Shown: positions 48,101 through 64,000 of the stretch, one piece after another
Position numbering within the stretch: position 1 is the stretch's first letter
How the letters are laid out: each line of letters begins with the position of its first letter
Position numbers and translations under genes: made by a program
NCBI RefSeq assembly: GCF_030445035.2
Contig: NC_080699.1
Span: 8,866,001-8,930,000 of the forward strand
DNA length: 64,000 nt
Direction of reading: 5' to 3'
Origin: Dasypus novemcinctus
Lineage: Eukaryota; Chordata; Mammalia; Cingulata; Dasypodidae
The notes under the pieces: model-generated
Told to the model about the DNA's origin: nothing
Database searches by the model: none
The model's input: only the letters and a program-made list of their open reading frames with translations

Positions 48101-48969
48101 CTCTGAGCACTCCCACAGCTAAAAAAACCTAAGGAAATTTCCAACTTGGTGCACTAATCCTGAACGAAACCAACTGCCCAAAAGATGCCAATTCACCAGA
48201 AGCACCTGATAGAGCACATGAGTGCCAACCATTAAACGGCCTGAAATGCATTTTCAAAACAAAGCTAAGTGCCTAATACTGTTATCTATTACAATTTCCC
48301 TCTGAAAATAAATATCTTAAAATATATATATATATATATATACTATTCTCCACTAACTTTTAAAAGGGGTGCCATCTTTATAGGTACCTAAACTTGTCTA
48401 CCTCTGGAATCCAATGACCGCTTTTAAAAACAGGTGTTCCAAATTTTTAATTAAGTTTGTTTCTTTAGGAATGAACATCTTATTAAACATATGAAAACTT
48501 CATCCAGCTTCATACAGAATGCCAGATCCATCTTCCTCCAGTCAAAATAAAGTTAACAGTTTTTACACCTTGTTAGGGAAGAACTACAACCCATGACCAG
48601 CAGGAAGTAGCTACAGAAAAGAGATCATCTCCCTTCAGCACCCCTTTAAGATTAAAGGTGTAAACTCTCTAAGGGTAAAATAAAATTAATAAATGGATCT
48701 GGAGATTAACAAGAAATCCACATGAGCACCAATAAGCCCCAGGATGACTGCTGGGGGGCCCCACCCCCAGGATTCTACTGTCCAGGATGAGAACTTCTTC
48801 TGAAAACAGGATAAACCCCAAATGTTACCCAGGAACCTTCTCTTTGGGCCCTCACTGGGAAACTGATAAGAGGGATAAGCAATGAAAATAACGAACAGCC
48901 ACCCACCTCATAACTCCGACAATAATTCTGCCAAAGCTTAGCAGCATAAGCTGGCATAAAGGGGGGAAA

Positions 48970-49448
48970 TGATGTCGGTTATGGGTGGGGGGCTGTTCAT
49001 CTCTTCGTAGATAACCTGAGCTGTATGTGTCCTGAGCTGTGCGTTTGGGACAGTGAGAACTGCAGCCCTGCCCTTGGTAACCATGACAACAACTCCAGTC
49101 CTGGAGAAACAGTTTAGCAATGCAAACTCTATAAACTTTAAATATTCAGGGAAAATGCAAACCAAATGTGCTAAAAGCTTATCTAGAATGTATGAAGTCC
49201 ATGCTAAAAGCTTACCTAGGATGTGGAAGATATATGCTAATTCAAGCCTATTGAGCACAGAAACAAAGAACCACTTGGCCCTTCCTCTGTATAAAAAGAG
49301 CTCAAAAATCTTGTTTGGGGCTCAGATTTTGAATGAGAAGCTCTGAGCTGAGCCGGTCATAAATAAACCCATTTTCCTTCCCCAAATTATTCCTGAGTCC
49401 TGGCCTTTCTATACACAAATGATTGAACCTCTCTTGACATCTATAACA
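48970..49448 (+). repeat. 3' LTR of ERV copy B
   Basis: Begins TGATGTCGGTTATGGGTGGG after the purine tract and ends TTGACATCTATAACA. Confidence 0.92.
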
Positions 49449-49450
49449 GC

Positions 49451-49527
49451 AAGACATTTAGTAAAGAAAATCAATTCCCTCAACAGCCCTTAGAATGTAT
49501 TCCAAGGACAAATAATTTATCATTGAT
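49451..49527 (+). repeat. 77-bp direct repeat, right of ERV copy B
   Basis: Partner of 41951-42028. It runs on into GAGGTACGC, the sequence expected to follow the left copy if no provirus were there. Confidence 0.93.
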
Positions 49528-49539
49528 GAGGTACGCTTT

Positions 49540-49760
49540 ATTTTCTGAGCTATCACATTCCTCTTTACTAGCCTAGGTAGTTCAATACCTGACTCGGTGG
49601 TCTTCACAGATGTCACCACCCATGGAAGAAGAATCCTCTATTTGCCCAGAACCAGAGGGACACAGGACTTACTAGGTGCAAAGAAACGGATGGTCAATGT
49701 TTTGTTGTAGCTGCCGCTGTTCTTTTAATTCCAGAAAGCTTCTTCCTGGGCTATTAAAAA
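49540..49760 (+). pseudogene. Possible decayed retroviral RNase H fragment
   Basis: Around 49588-49710 one frame reads IPDSVVFTDVTTHGRRILYL then a GAKKRMVNV-like piece; after a shift another frame reads VVAAAVLLIPESF. VVFTD resembles the catalytic-Asp strand that begins retroviral RNase H, with the later helix in the right order. Stops and shifts are frequent. It precedes nothing else recognisable as pol. A chance resemblance is possible. Confidence 0.3.
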
Positions 49761-51880
49761 TAGAATTCCAGAGCCTCAGGAAGCAAAGAAGATAAACAGC
49801 CATTTTACACAAACTGAAGAGAAGCGACTCTGTTTTGTGGACAGAAGAAGTGCTTGATGCCCACAGCTATAACCTGAAAGAATAATTTCACAGCTTGGGT
49901 GGAAGGCATGCTCCTTGTCTCTGACTTAGACCTATCACCCCATTGCCTCTTCCACCCATGACCTCTATCGCCATCTTCAGGATGGTTGAAGTAGCACCTA
50001 TTATTGATTGAGCACTTATGTGACAGGCTGATTTAAGTGCTTTACTTGAATTATTTCCATTCATTCCTTCTACTTCTATTTTCTTAAATCTTCAGTGAAC
50101 AAAGGACATAGACTATTGCCATAACTTCATCCTCAAATCTACTATACTGAAAGATTTCAGGAAACATGTTGAATTTATATGTAAAAATCATGCAAAAGCA
50201 TATTACATATGCAGGATGTATAATGCAGTTCTAGTAAAATAAGTCTGATTTCTTACCTCATATCCTGGTTAATCCCATATAATCCCTGCATGGTTTTACT
50301 GTCCAATCATTCTACTTCCAATACTGCAAAATATACCCTAATATTGTCCATTATTTCACTTCCACATTACCCTGCTACTTTGGCCTTTATTTTTTCTTTC
50401 CATTACTCAAACCATAAATCAGCTTAAATGTTCCCTATGAAATTGTAAATACAACTATTTAGGAGGTATCTTGCTTTTTAAGGGAAAAGACCTGGCAAGT
50501 GGACTTGGAAAAGTGGGCATGGAGGGAAGTATGGCTGTAGCTCAGACCCGCTGCTCAGCTCAAAATGCTGCAACCCAGTGTTTACCGGAAATGGAGCCAG
50601 AACAAGCATAGCACATACCCCATGTTCTCAGAGTCGCTCACTGCTCACCGAACTCCTTTTTCTTTGTGTTGTTTGGAAGCAAAGCCAAGAGGCCCCGGGC
50701 ACCCACTAAGCCAAGGCACAGGCCGGTTAAAGTGTACGACCCAGAGAAGCCATGCCTTTACCCACCAGGAGCACTGCTTTTCAGAGAGTGAGAAGGACCT
50801 TGAACTGATTTGCTCGTGACCTGTTCTAGACTCCCTTTAGTGCCCAGTCGGTTAAAGAAAAGGGAATGTTGTCAAGAAAAAGAAAGTGAAAGCACAAACA
50901 AACAAAAGAACACCTCTAGTTACTGATTTTAAACCTCTGGTGCAGCAGGCATGGGCCATGGCTAAAGGTGCTTGGATGGCGTCCTTTACTTCAGCTTAAA
51001 GCTATGGCAAAGGGATATCTTCACTGGTAAAGATTTTGAATAATGTGCGTTGTAACCAAGACTACGAGACTTTCAGAAATCATGGGATAGCAAGTATTTT
51101 TGATAGTTTCTTGCCCAATTCCAGCTGATGTGTGGCAACGTTCTTGAATGATTGATTCTAGAGTTAAATTATAAAGAATTTTGAATACATATATTATACA
51201 CATACACACACATAAATATATGTACACACACATACATATATATAATTGAAATAGCATAGCATTAATACGATAAAATTTGAACTGTTCAGGCTCATCTGTG
51301 AAGGAGGAAGTTCCCTTCTCTTACCACATAATTTTAGGGTATGATTTTGATATCATGTAAGCCACCACGATGAACTCTTATAGATATGGTCTTGTTGCAA
51401 ACTTAGCACATTTAAAAATTTTTTCAAATGTCATTTCTAGCTGCAGTTCAATTTGAGTGCTCTGTAAGAGGTGAGGTAGGACAAAACCAAGAAACCCTAA
51501 ATCAACATTTTACACATTCTAGAATATCTGGTAACCACAGAAGTCCAAAAATTAGAAAAACTGAACCATGTGAGAAAGGGACTTTGACTGTCTTAAGCAT
51601 CCTCTCCCTCTAAACTTGACGTTGTCCCAGGTAAGGGGTAATTACCCATTTTTTAAATTTGGAAAACACGATTTTCCAAGCCCCATGGCTTGGGGTTTCC
51701 TTCTGTCTTGCTTCCTGAACTGTGCCAACTGGGGTCCCCTCTGGAAGGCTGCTGTGGTTTGCTGTTCGTAGTGAGCATTCCGTGAGTCACACGGGGGGCT
51801 GTCACCCAGAGACCTGTGGTGACTCAGTCCCAGCTCCACGGTGGCGTGGCGGCCACCACACCGCGGACGCGCACCTCTGG
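49760..51880. other. Intergenic DNA, no gene
   Basis: No credible coding frame (longest 84 codons). A CA/TA-rich microsatellite lies at 51186-51243. Confidence 0.5.
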
Positions 51881-51884
51881 AACG

Positions 51885-52548
51885 GAAGTTCACGGCCGAG
51901 GAGGCGGGTTCACGGCCGAGGAGGCGGGTTCACGGCCGGCCGAGGAGGGGGGTTCACAGCCAAGGAGGCGGATTCACGGCCGAGGAGGCGGATTCACGGC
52001 CGAGGAGGGGGGTTCACGGCCGAGGAGGCGGGTTCACGGCCGAGGAGGGGGGTTCACGGCCGAGGAGGCGGGTTCACGGCGGAGGAAGTGGGCTTCAAGC
52101 TGAGGAGGTGAGTTCACGGCCGAGGAGGCGGGTTCACAGCTGAGGAGGTGAGTCACGGCCGAGGAGGTGGGTTCACAGCTGAGGAGGTGAGTCACGGCCG
52201 AGGAGGTGGGTTCAAGCTGAGGAGGGGGGTTCAAGCTGAGGAGGTGAGTCACGGCCGAGGAGGTGGGTTCACGGCCGAGGAGGGGGTTCACGGCTGAGGA
52301 GGTGGGTTCAAGCTGAGGAGGCGGGTTCACGGCCGAGGAGGTGGGTTCAAGCTGAGGAGGGGGGTTCAAGCTGAGGAGGTGAGTCACGGCCGAGGAGGGG
52401 GGTTCACGGCCGAGGAGGGGGGTTCACGGCCGAGGAGGTGCGTTCACAGCTGAGGAGGTGAGTTCACGGCCGAGGAAGTGGGCTTCAAGCTGAGGAGGTG
52501 AGTCACGGCCGAGGAGGCGGGTTCACGGCCGAGGAGGCGGGTTCATAG
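51885..52548 (+). repeat. GC-rich minisatellite, unit ~20 bp
   Basis: About 33 units of TTCACGGCCGAGGAGGCGGG and variants (AGCTGAGGAGG; GTGAGTCACGGCCGAGG; 19-20 bp). Variants alternate in blocks, for example TTCACAGCTGAGGAGGTGAG next to TCACGGCCGAGGAGGTGGG, giving a higher-order pattern near 52120-52380. All three plus frames stay open over much of it because the unit lacks stops. Confidence 0.97.
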
Positions 52549-53096
52549 TGAAGAGGAGAGTGAGGGACACACACGTGCCTCCGGGGCCCAGCAGGCTGCT
52601 TGAGCTCCTCCTCTGGAAGGCGTAAAGTCAGGAGTCAACCCATCAGCGATTCAGCCAAGTTCCTCATCTGTACGTTAAAGAGCAAAGCCCTAGTTTTGTG
52701 ATTTATTCGAATTATCGGAACGTTTTGAACATTTAAAAAGGGGCATTGCTGGCGCCACCTAGTGGGGCTCTTGTAAATCTCAAGCCTCATGCTGAGTCTT
52801 TCAAATCAAGGTGTTTTCTGCGGTAAAGGTCTTAATTTTGTGAGGTAGGGATGGCCGCTGTCTTCCTGTGAGGCCTAGTACGATGTGTAATATGTGAGTT
52901 TTCCTGGCTCCAGATGTACTGCTCTCTCCACGTCCTTGTCAAAATCCTCTCAGCAGGGAAGGGTCTGAGAGAGGGGGCTGCTCTGCAGAGGCAGGCCGGC
53001 GAAGGAGGGGTCGTCGTTACGAGCTGACCAAACTCCACCCACGCTGTCGCTAATATAATAATCATAATAACAATAATAGACTAATAATACTAAATT
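52549..53096. other. Intergenic DNA, no gene
   Basis: No coding frame or repeat recognised. Confidence 0.5.
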
Positions 53097-53108
53097 TTTC
53101 CATGGATT

Positions 53109-53212
53109 AAAAAAATTTTTTTTGTTTGTTTTTTGTGGTTATTTTTTTGAGGTCCCGTGCCAGGGATTGAACCCTGGGCCGGCGCTCAACCACCGAGCTA
53201 CACCCGCTCCCC
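53109..53212 (-). repeat. DAS-SINE monomer
   Basis: A/T-rich tail at left, then GTGCCAGGGATTGAACCCTG (reversed B box) and ACCACCGAGCTACACCCGCT (reversed A box). Perfect 12-bp duplication TTTCCATGGATT at 53097-53108 and 53213-53224. Confidence 0.92.
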
Positions 53213-53229
53213 TTTCCATGGATTTTCAA

Positions 53230-53389
53230 AAAAGTTTATTCTATTGCTATACACACTACCTAACACTTCCCCTTTTAACCACGTTCAGATATGTGCGTCA
53301 GTGCTGTTATGTGTGTTCGCAATGTTGTGCTGCCATCACCACCACCCATTACCAAAGCATTTCCATCATTCCAAATAGGAACCCTGTAT
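53230..53389 (-). repeat. Ancient L1 3' end, left part
   Basis: CTTCCCCTTTTAACCACGTT and AATGTTGTGCTGCCATCACC are old-L1 3' phrases. It continues at 55882-55915 (TATTTTAACCCTAACTTCCC) after the younger L1 that split it. Confidence 0.6.
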
Positions 53390-55869
53390 TTTTTTTTTCT
53401 TTTTTTTTTTATTGACTTTGTAATAATATTACATTAAAAATATATATGTGAGGTCCCATTCAACCCCACCCCCCCACCCCCCCCTCTCCCCCCCCAACAA
53501 CACTCGTTCCCATCATCATGACACATCCATTGGATTTGGTAAGTACATCTTTGGGCACCTCTGCACCTCATAGACAATGGTCCACATCATGGCCCATACT
53601 CTCCTCCATTCCATCCAGTGGGCCCTGTGAGGATCCACGATGTCCGGTGATCACACCCGAGGCGCCATTCAGGGCAGCTCCACGTCCCAAATACGCCCCC
53701 ACCTCTCATCTCTTCCTGCCCTTCCCCATACCCATCGTCCACCATGTCCACTTTTCCCAATCCAATGCCACCTCTTCTCTGTGGACATTGGATTGGTTGT
53801 GTCCATTGCACCTCTATGTCAAGAGGAGGCTCAGATTCCACATGGATGCTGGCTGCCATCCTCCCATTTTCAGTTGTAATCACTCTAGGCTCCATGGTGT
53901 GGTGATTGTCCTTCTTCAACTCCATCTTAGCTGAGTGTGGTAAGTCCAATAAATCATATTGTAGGTGCTGGAGTCTGTTGAGGCTCAGGACCTGGCTATC
54001 ACATTATCAGTCCAGAGATTCAAATCCCCTAACTATATCTTAAACCCCAACGTTAACTGCACCTCCAGCAGATTAGTATGAAAGTCTTATGAAGGGAGAT
54101 CCCATCTGAGTCCAGATTCATCACACATAAACACCATTTCCAGAGATGGGCCATCTGCCCTGGTAGTAAACCCCATCGGCCATGACCATAACTCTCATGG
54201 GTCTCTTTAGCCTTCATAGGAACCAATATCTGGGGGTTGTATCTGCTTTATCTGTCTCTCTGACTCTGCTCAGTTGTGCATGAGGGCAATCCTTCGGCCA
54301 GCCTCCAGACTCTTTTTTAGAAACTCGTAGCCATATAAACTCATTTCTCCTTTCCATTTCCCCCTTACTTTAGGTCAAACAGCATTTTAAAGTCATGTTG
54401 TTTTATGTAGACATGGATATTCTGCTGATCCGCATTGAACCTTCCATATAAGGTCCTTTTCCAGTTGCATCATCAGTTGGTATTTGATAGTGGTCCCTCG
54501 TTGCCGGGAGGCTCATCCCCGGGTGTCATGTCCCACGCTGGAGGGAAGGCATTGCATTTACATGCTGAGTTTGGCTTCGAGACTGGCCACATTTGAGTAA
54601 CATGAAGGCTGACAGGAGGAAATTCCCAGGCACAATGTTGCTCTAGGCCTTGTTCTTATTTTAGTTTTATCAGCTCACAAGCATAGTTTAAAGGATAGAT
54701 AAAGAACTTGGATAAAGTTAGATAAAGAACTTAGATAAAGAATGTTGACTTGAAAAAATTCCATATCCTATCCTTTTTTTCCCCCCCCCCCCCCTAATTA
54801 TTCAACGTTTCTTCGTAGGAGTCCTAGACCACAGCATTGCATATATATAATATACAGCACTCCCATACATTCACCACAACACCTTTTTCCTTCCACAGCG
54901 ATACTCTTACACCCTATTCACATCATATTTACTTAAGGTGATGTACAGAGTCTGAGATATTAGCTTTCTAACATGGTAATATCTGTGCTTACATTATGGT
55001 GCATACTTTAGGATACACAGTTCTTTACATTTTTAGTTCTCCTATGTTTTACATTATGGTTTACATTATCAGTCTGTCGTCTCCTATATGTTATGGTGTA
55101 ATATTACATGTTTTATATCCATCCTTGTGTACTCTCAAGAAACTCCTCCCTTGCCCCCCATTTACTTTGGTTCCACACATTTAACGTCCATTTTCCCTTC
55201 CACCTTGGTGCCCACAGTGACAGTCAACCTCCGTTTCCTGAGGAGCCACTTCCAGAGATAGATGGAATAGTGTTTAGGGCCTAACTTGCTCATCTGCCCC
55301 AATGCCCTGGGAGCCACCCTTTCTCTCGAGGGATAGAGTTCCCTCTATTTGGTGGCATTAGTCCTCCCCAGGATGTGGGTCCACCCCCACTCTCACTACT
55401 TGGGATTCTACCCCATGGTGTCACCCACTCTGGCAGAATGAGCATTTAGACATTCCCCAGGAGCCCGTCCTGCATCAGACCCTCCCCTCCGAGCATTCTA
55501 AACAGGTAACCCTCTTTATTATATTTTGATATTATTTTCTCGGCATTTTACTCTCCACCACCTCCTAACCCTCTCCTGTGTTCGTATACTACCCCTCCCT
55601 CCCCCCACTTTTGGGCAACATTACCCAACCGTCCCTCCCCAGCCACCCTCAAACCCGTAAAGCCCCAACCAAAGGCAACCCCTTGCCCCCATTTTATCTC
55701 TTCTTTGTGTTCATACTTACCACCATCTCGTCTTAAGTTCCACCCCTGCAGACATCGGCTCATATCCTTCCTCCACCCTCCGATTTCCTGTAAGCCTATC
55801 GTTCAGTCTCTTGCTATCTAGGGCAGCTTGTTTATTTCATATCATTGAGGTCATGTAGTATTTGTCCTT
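53390..55869 (-). mobile_element. 5'-truncated L1 (3' UTR only), minus strand
   Basis: Its reverse complement matches the 3' UTR of the 7.8-22.4 kb L1 (e.g. 53518-53650 against 22340-22200; 54520-54680 against 21310-21120; 55140-55480 against 20330-20000). The A-tail is seen as T at 53390-53410, followed by the C-rich complement of the G-rich tract at 53464-53496 and a second C-run at 54779-54795. Target duplication GGAACCCTGTAT at 53378-53389 and 55870-55881. Contains no ORF2 sequence. Confidence 0.93.
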
Positions 55870-56044
55870 GGAACCCTGTATATTTTAACCCTAACTTCCC
55901 ATTCCCTATTTTTGATTTAGTATTCTTACAAAAAGAAAAACATTCACCAAGAAGTATTGGCAATGAAAAGGAAAAATTTGAATGAACTTTGTCGAAAAAG
56001 CTTAAAATTACACCTCAAGATAAAATACACGTTATAACAATGTC

Positions 56045-57283
56045 TTTTGAAAATATCTTTTTATTATAAACAATATAAACACTTGGTACTACGTTTTGCA
56101 AATATTATATGCTGTGAAACGTGCATAAAAAATCAGAGAGAAAAAAACGCGCACAACCATAACCCCTCGAGGAAATCACAGTCCGGTAAACTGTTCTCTT
56201 TATTTTGGATGTCTCTGTTTTAACACACATACTTCCAATTTAAAGATACATTTTATTCAAAAAATACTTTATGTATCCAGGATAAGCTGGACTATTAAAA
56301 TAATTATCTAGATAAAATAGGATTAAAATATTATTTACTCTTACATAACCAAATGATTTCTTTAAAAAAGGGGGGGCATACTTGTGACCTTGGATTATTT
56401 TGATAACAACTTTAATTCTTTCCATCATGTCTATCAAAAGGTCTGAAATATATTAATAAGAGATATCTTGCTTTATCTTCTATAAATACGCAAAGAGCTA
56501 CTTGTCTTATTTAAGAGTAGCCCTTGAGTCACTCTCAAAAGTGAAAATTAAACAGAATCCAATGGCTAAGTCCACTCTCCTCACCAATAGTCTTTCTTTT
56601 ATTCCTAGTGCCTTTGCTATTTCCTTGCGTATCTGTGTGGAGAGGGACATGAACATCCAACTATTCTCTTTTTTTTTTTTCTGGAAGGTTCTGGGGATTA
56701 AACCCAGGATCTCGAACATGGGAAGCAGGAGCTCAGCCGCTTGAGCTACACCCACTCCCTGTCCAACTATTCTTGGTGCAAGATACAAATAATTTATTTC
56801 TTTGGAAAGATATTTGCAATGCTTGGTTTATCTTCTTTCATGTATGACTACCATATGTTCCAAAACATTTCTATTTTCATACTATTCTAGTCTTTTAAGT
56901 CTAGATGATTTGTTAATTATATAAATATGATTTACTTTTCTGCCTTGAAAAGTTTCCCTATAAATATATTTAAAATTATCTTAACTCATTTTGACAGGCC
57001 ACAGGTTCCATTTTTGGTGTGGGAAACATCGTCAACTGTCACTTCTGTACAGTACACAAGAATCAGGTGATCCTTAGAGAGACTGAGTTTCATGACTTTA
57101 AAATTCTTCAGTGTGGTTCCAGCCACGCATAACCATTTAGGTACTACGTATTCAAAGATAACTTACTGACGCTTGTTCACAGAACTAAGCTTATCCCTGA
57201 TCCCTGCCCCCCGCCCCCCATGCCCCTGCAAGTATTTTCCCAAATGCTCTCCAGGATTTAAATAAAATTTAAAGGACACTGAC
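56045..57283 (-). other. MMP13: MMP13 probable 3' UTR with polyadenylation signal
   Basis: This is the region downstream of the MMP13 stop codon. An AATAAA on the minus strand lies at 56065-56060, inside an A-rich stretch about 1.2 kb after the stop, a plausible end given the roughly 1-kb 3' UTR of MMP13 in other mammals. Other minus-strand AATAAA hexamers exist nearer the stop (for example around 56790), so the end chosen is an inference. A DAS-SINE is inserted at 56668-56761. Confidence 0.5.
56668..56761 (-). repeat. DAS-SINE monomer in the MMP13 3' UTR region
   Basis: A short tRNA-derived SINE lies in minus orientation relative to the window, i.e. in the same sense as MMP13. The T-run at the left is its A-tail. 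The tRNA-like head shows a B-box-like stretch (CTGGGGATTAAACCCAGG read on plus). It is bounded by a perfect 12-bp target duplication TCCAACTATTCT at 56656-56667 and 56762-56773. Confidence 0.85.
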
Positions 57284-63999
<6,716 letters not shown>

Positions 64000-64000
64000 T

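Larger units (their letters stand above)
42029..49448 (+). mobile_element. Non-autonomous ERV, plus copy B
   Basis: 5' LTR 42029-42936 (478 bp without its SINE), primer site 42940-42957 (TGGGGGCTCTCCCAGGAT), interior 42958-48969 including a DAS-SINE, purine tract AAAGGGGGGAAA before 48970, 3' LTR 48970-49448 (479 bp). Interior is collinear with copy A throughout. Differences: an 81-bp tandem duplication (43446-43607), an extra tandem copy of a ~150-240-bp block around 45960-46200, a SINE at 44784-45178. It is flanked by a 78-bp direct repeat rather than a 4-bp duplication. No gag, pol or env recognised. Confidence 0.9.

Noticed and set aside
51722-52387. Long open frames on both strands rich in Arg, Gly, Glu and Pro
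   Set aside because: They are the minisatellite read in different frames. A stop-free 20-bp unit keeps several frames open at once; there is no domain or start context.
53518-53949. 138- and 120-codon frames on opposite strands
   Set aside because: They lie in the L1 3' UTR, and its sister at 22.0-22.4 kb does not keep the frames.
1-56000. Search for MMP12 or another MMP exon on either strand
   Set aside because: No HExxHxxGxxH motif or hemopexin-like exon was seen outside 57284-63920. MMP12 is expected beyond the left edge.

Overview
The window is mammalian nuclear DNA and almost certainly from an armadillo (Xenarthra, Dasypus or a close relative). The only host gene is the 3' half of MMP13 (collagenase 3) on the minus strand at the right end. 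The whole window is peppered with tRNA-derived SINEs of the armadillo DAS-SINE type (ten copies recognised, several with clear target-site duplications). The rest is the intergenic DNA 3' of MMP13. In the mammalian MMP cluster the next gene on this side is expected to be MMP12, but I see no MMP12 exon here.

Layout: 1-7.7 kb holds old repeats (DAS-SINEs, ancient L1 3' ends, a MIR, a solo LTR with a GGAC target duplication, and an ERV-interior-like piece). 7.76-22.45 kb is one long, dead LINE-1 on the plus strand, with a 5' region carrying ~200-bp monomers, ORF1, ORF2 and a ~2.8-kb 3' UTR. It is split by a DAS-SINE between ORF1 and ORF2 and, in its 3' UTR, by a young betaretrovirus-type provirus (15194-19812). 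That provirus has two 937-bp LTRs that look identical, a 6-bp duplication, a tRNA-Lys-type primer site present twice, a gag start, and a remnant of env.

23.2-29.96 kb (minus), 34.1-40.8 kb (plus) and 42.0-49.4 kb (plus) are three copies of one ERV family with gammaretrovirus-like (tRNA-Pro-like) primer sites, purine tracts and 4-bp duplications. Their 5-6-kb AT-rich interiors contain no recognisable gag, pol or env. They are therefore best read as non-autonomous LTR elements. Each has been hit by later insertions, and the sister copies supply the empty sites: a 594-bp class II solo LTR, an antisense solo LTR, and two DAS-SINEs.

49.5-56 kb contains a possible decayed retroviral RNase H scrap, ordinary intergenic DNA, a GC-rich ~20-bp minisatellite (51.88-52.55 kb), and a 5'-truncated L1 3' end in minus orientation with a 12-bp duplication. 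56.05-63.92 kb is MMP13: exons corresponding to exons 5-10, with intact splice sites and open frame, covering the zinc site, hinge and complete hemopexin domain; exons 1-4 lie beyond the right edge. A DAS-SINE sits in its probable 3' UTR.

The most interesting material is the retroelement biology: the coding-free ERV family, the young betaretroviral element whose interior shares noncoding sequence with that family, its duplicated primer site and leader, and a provirus flanked by a 78-bp repeat in place of a normal target duplication. All comparisons were made by eye; no alignment or database search was run.
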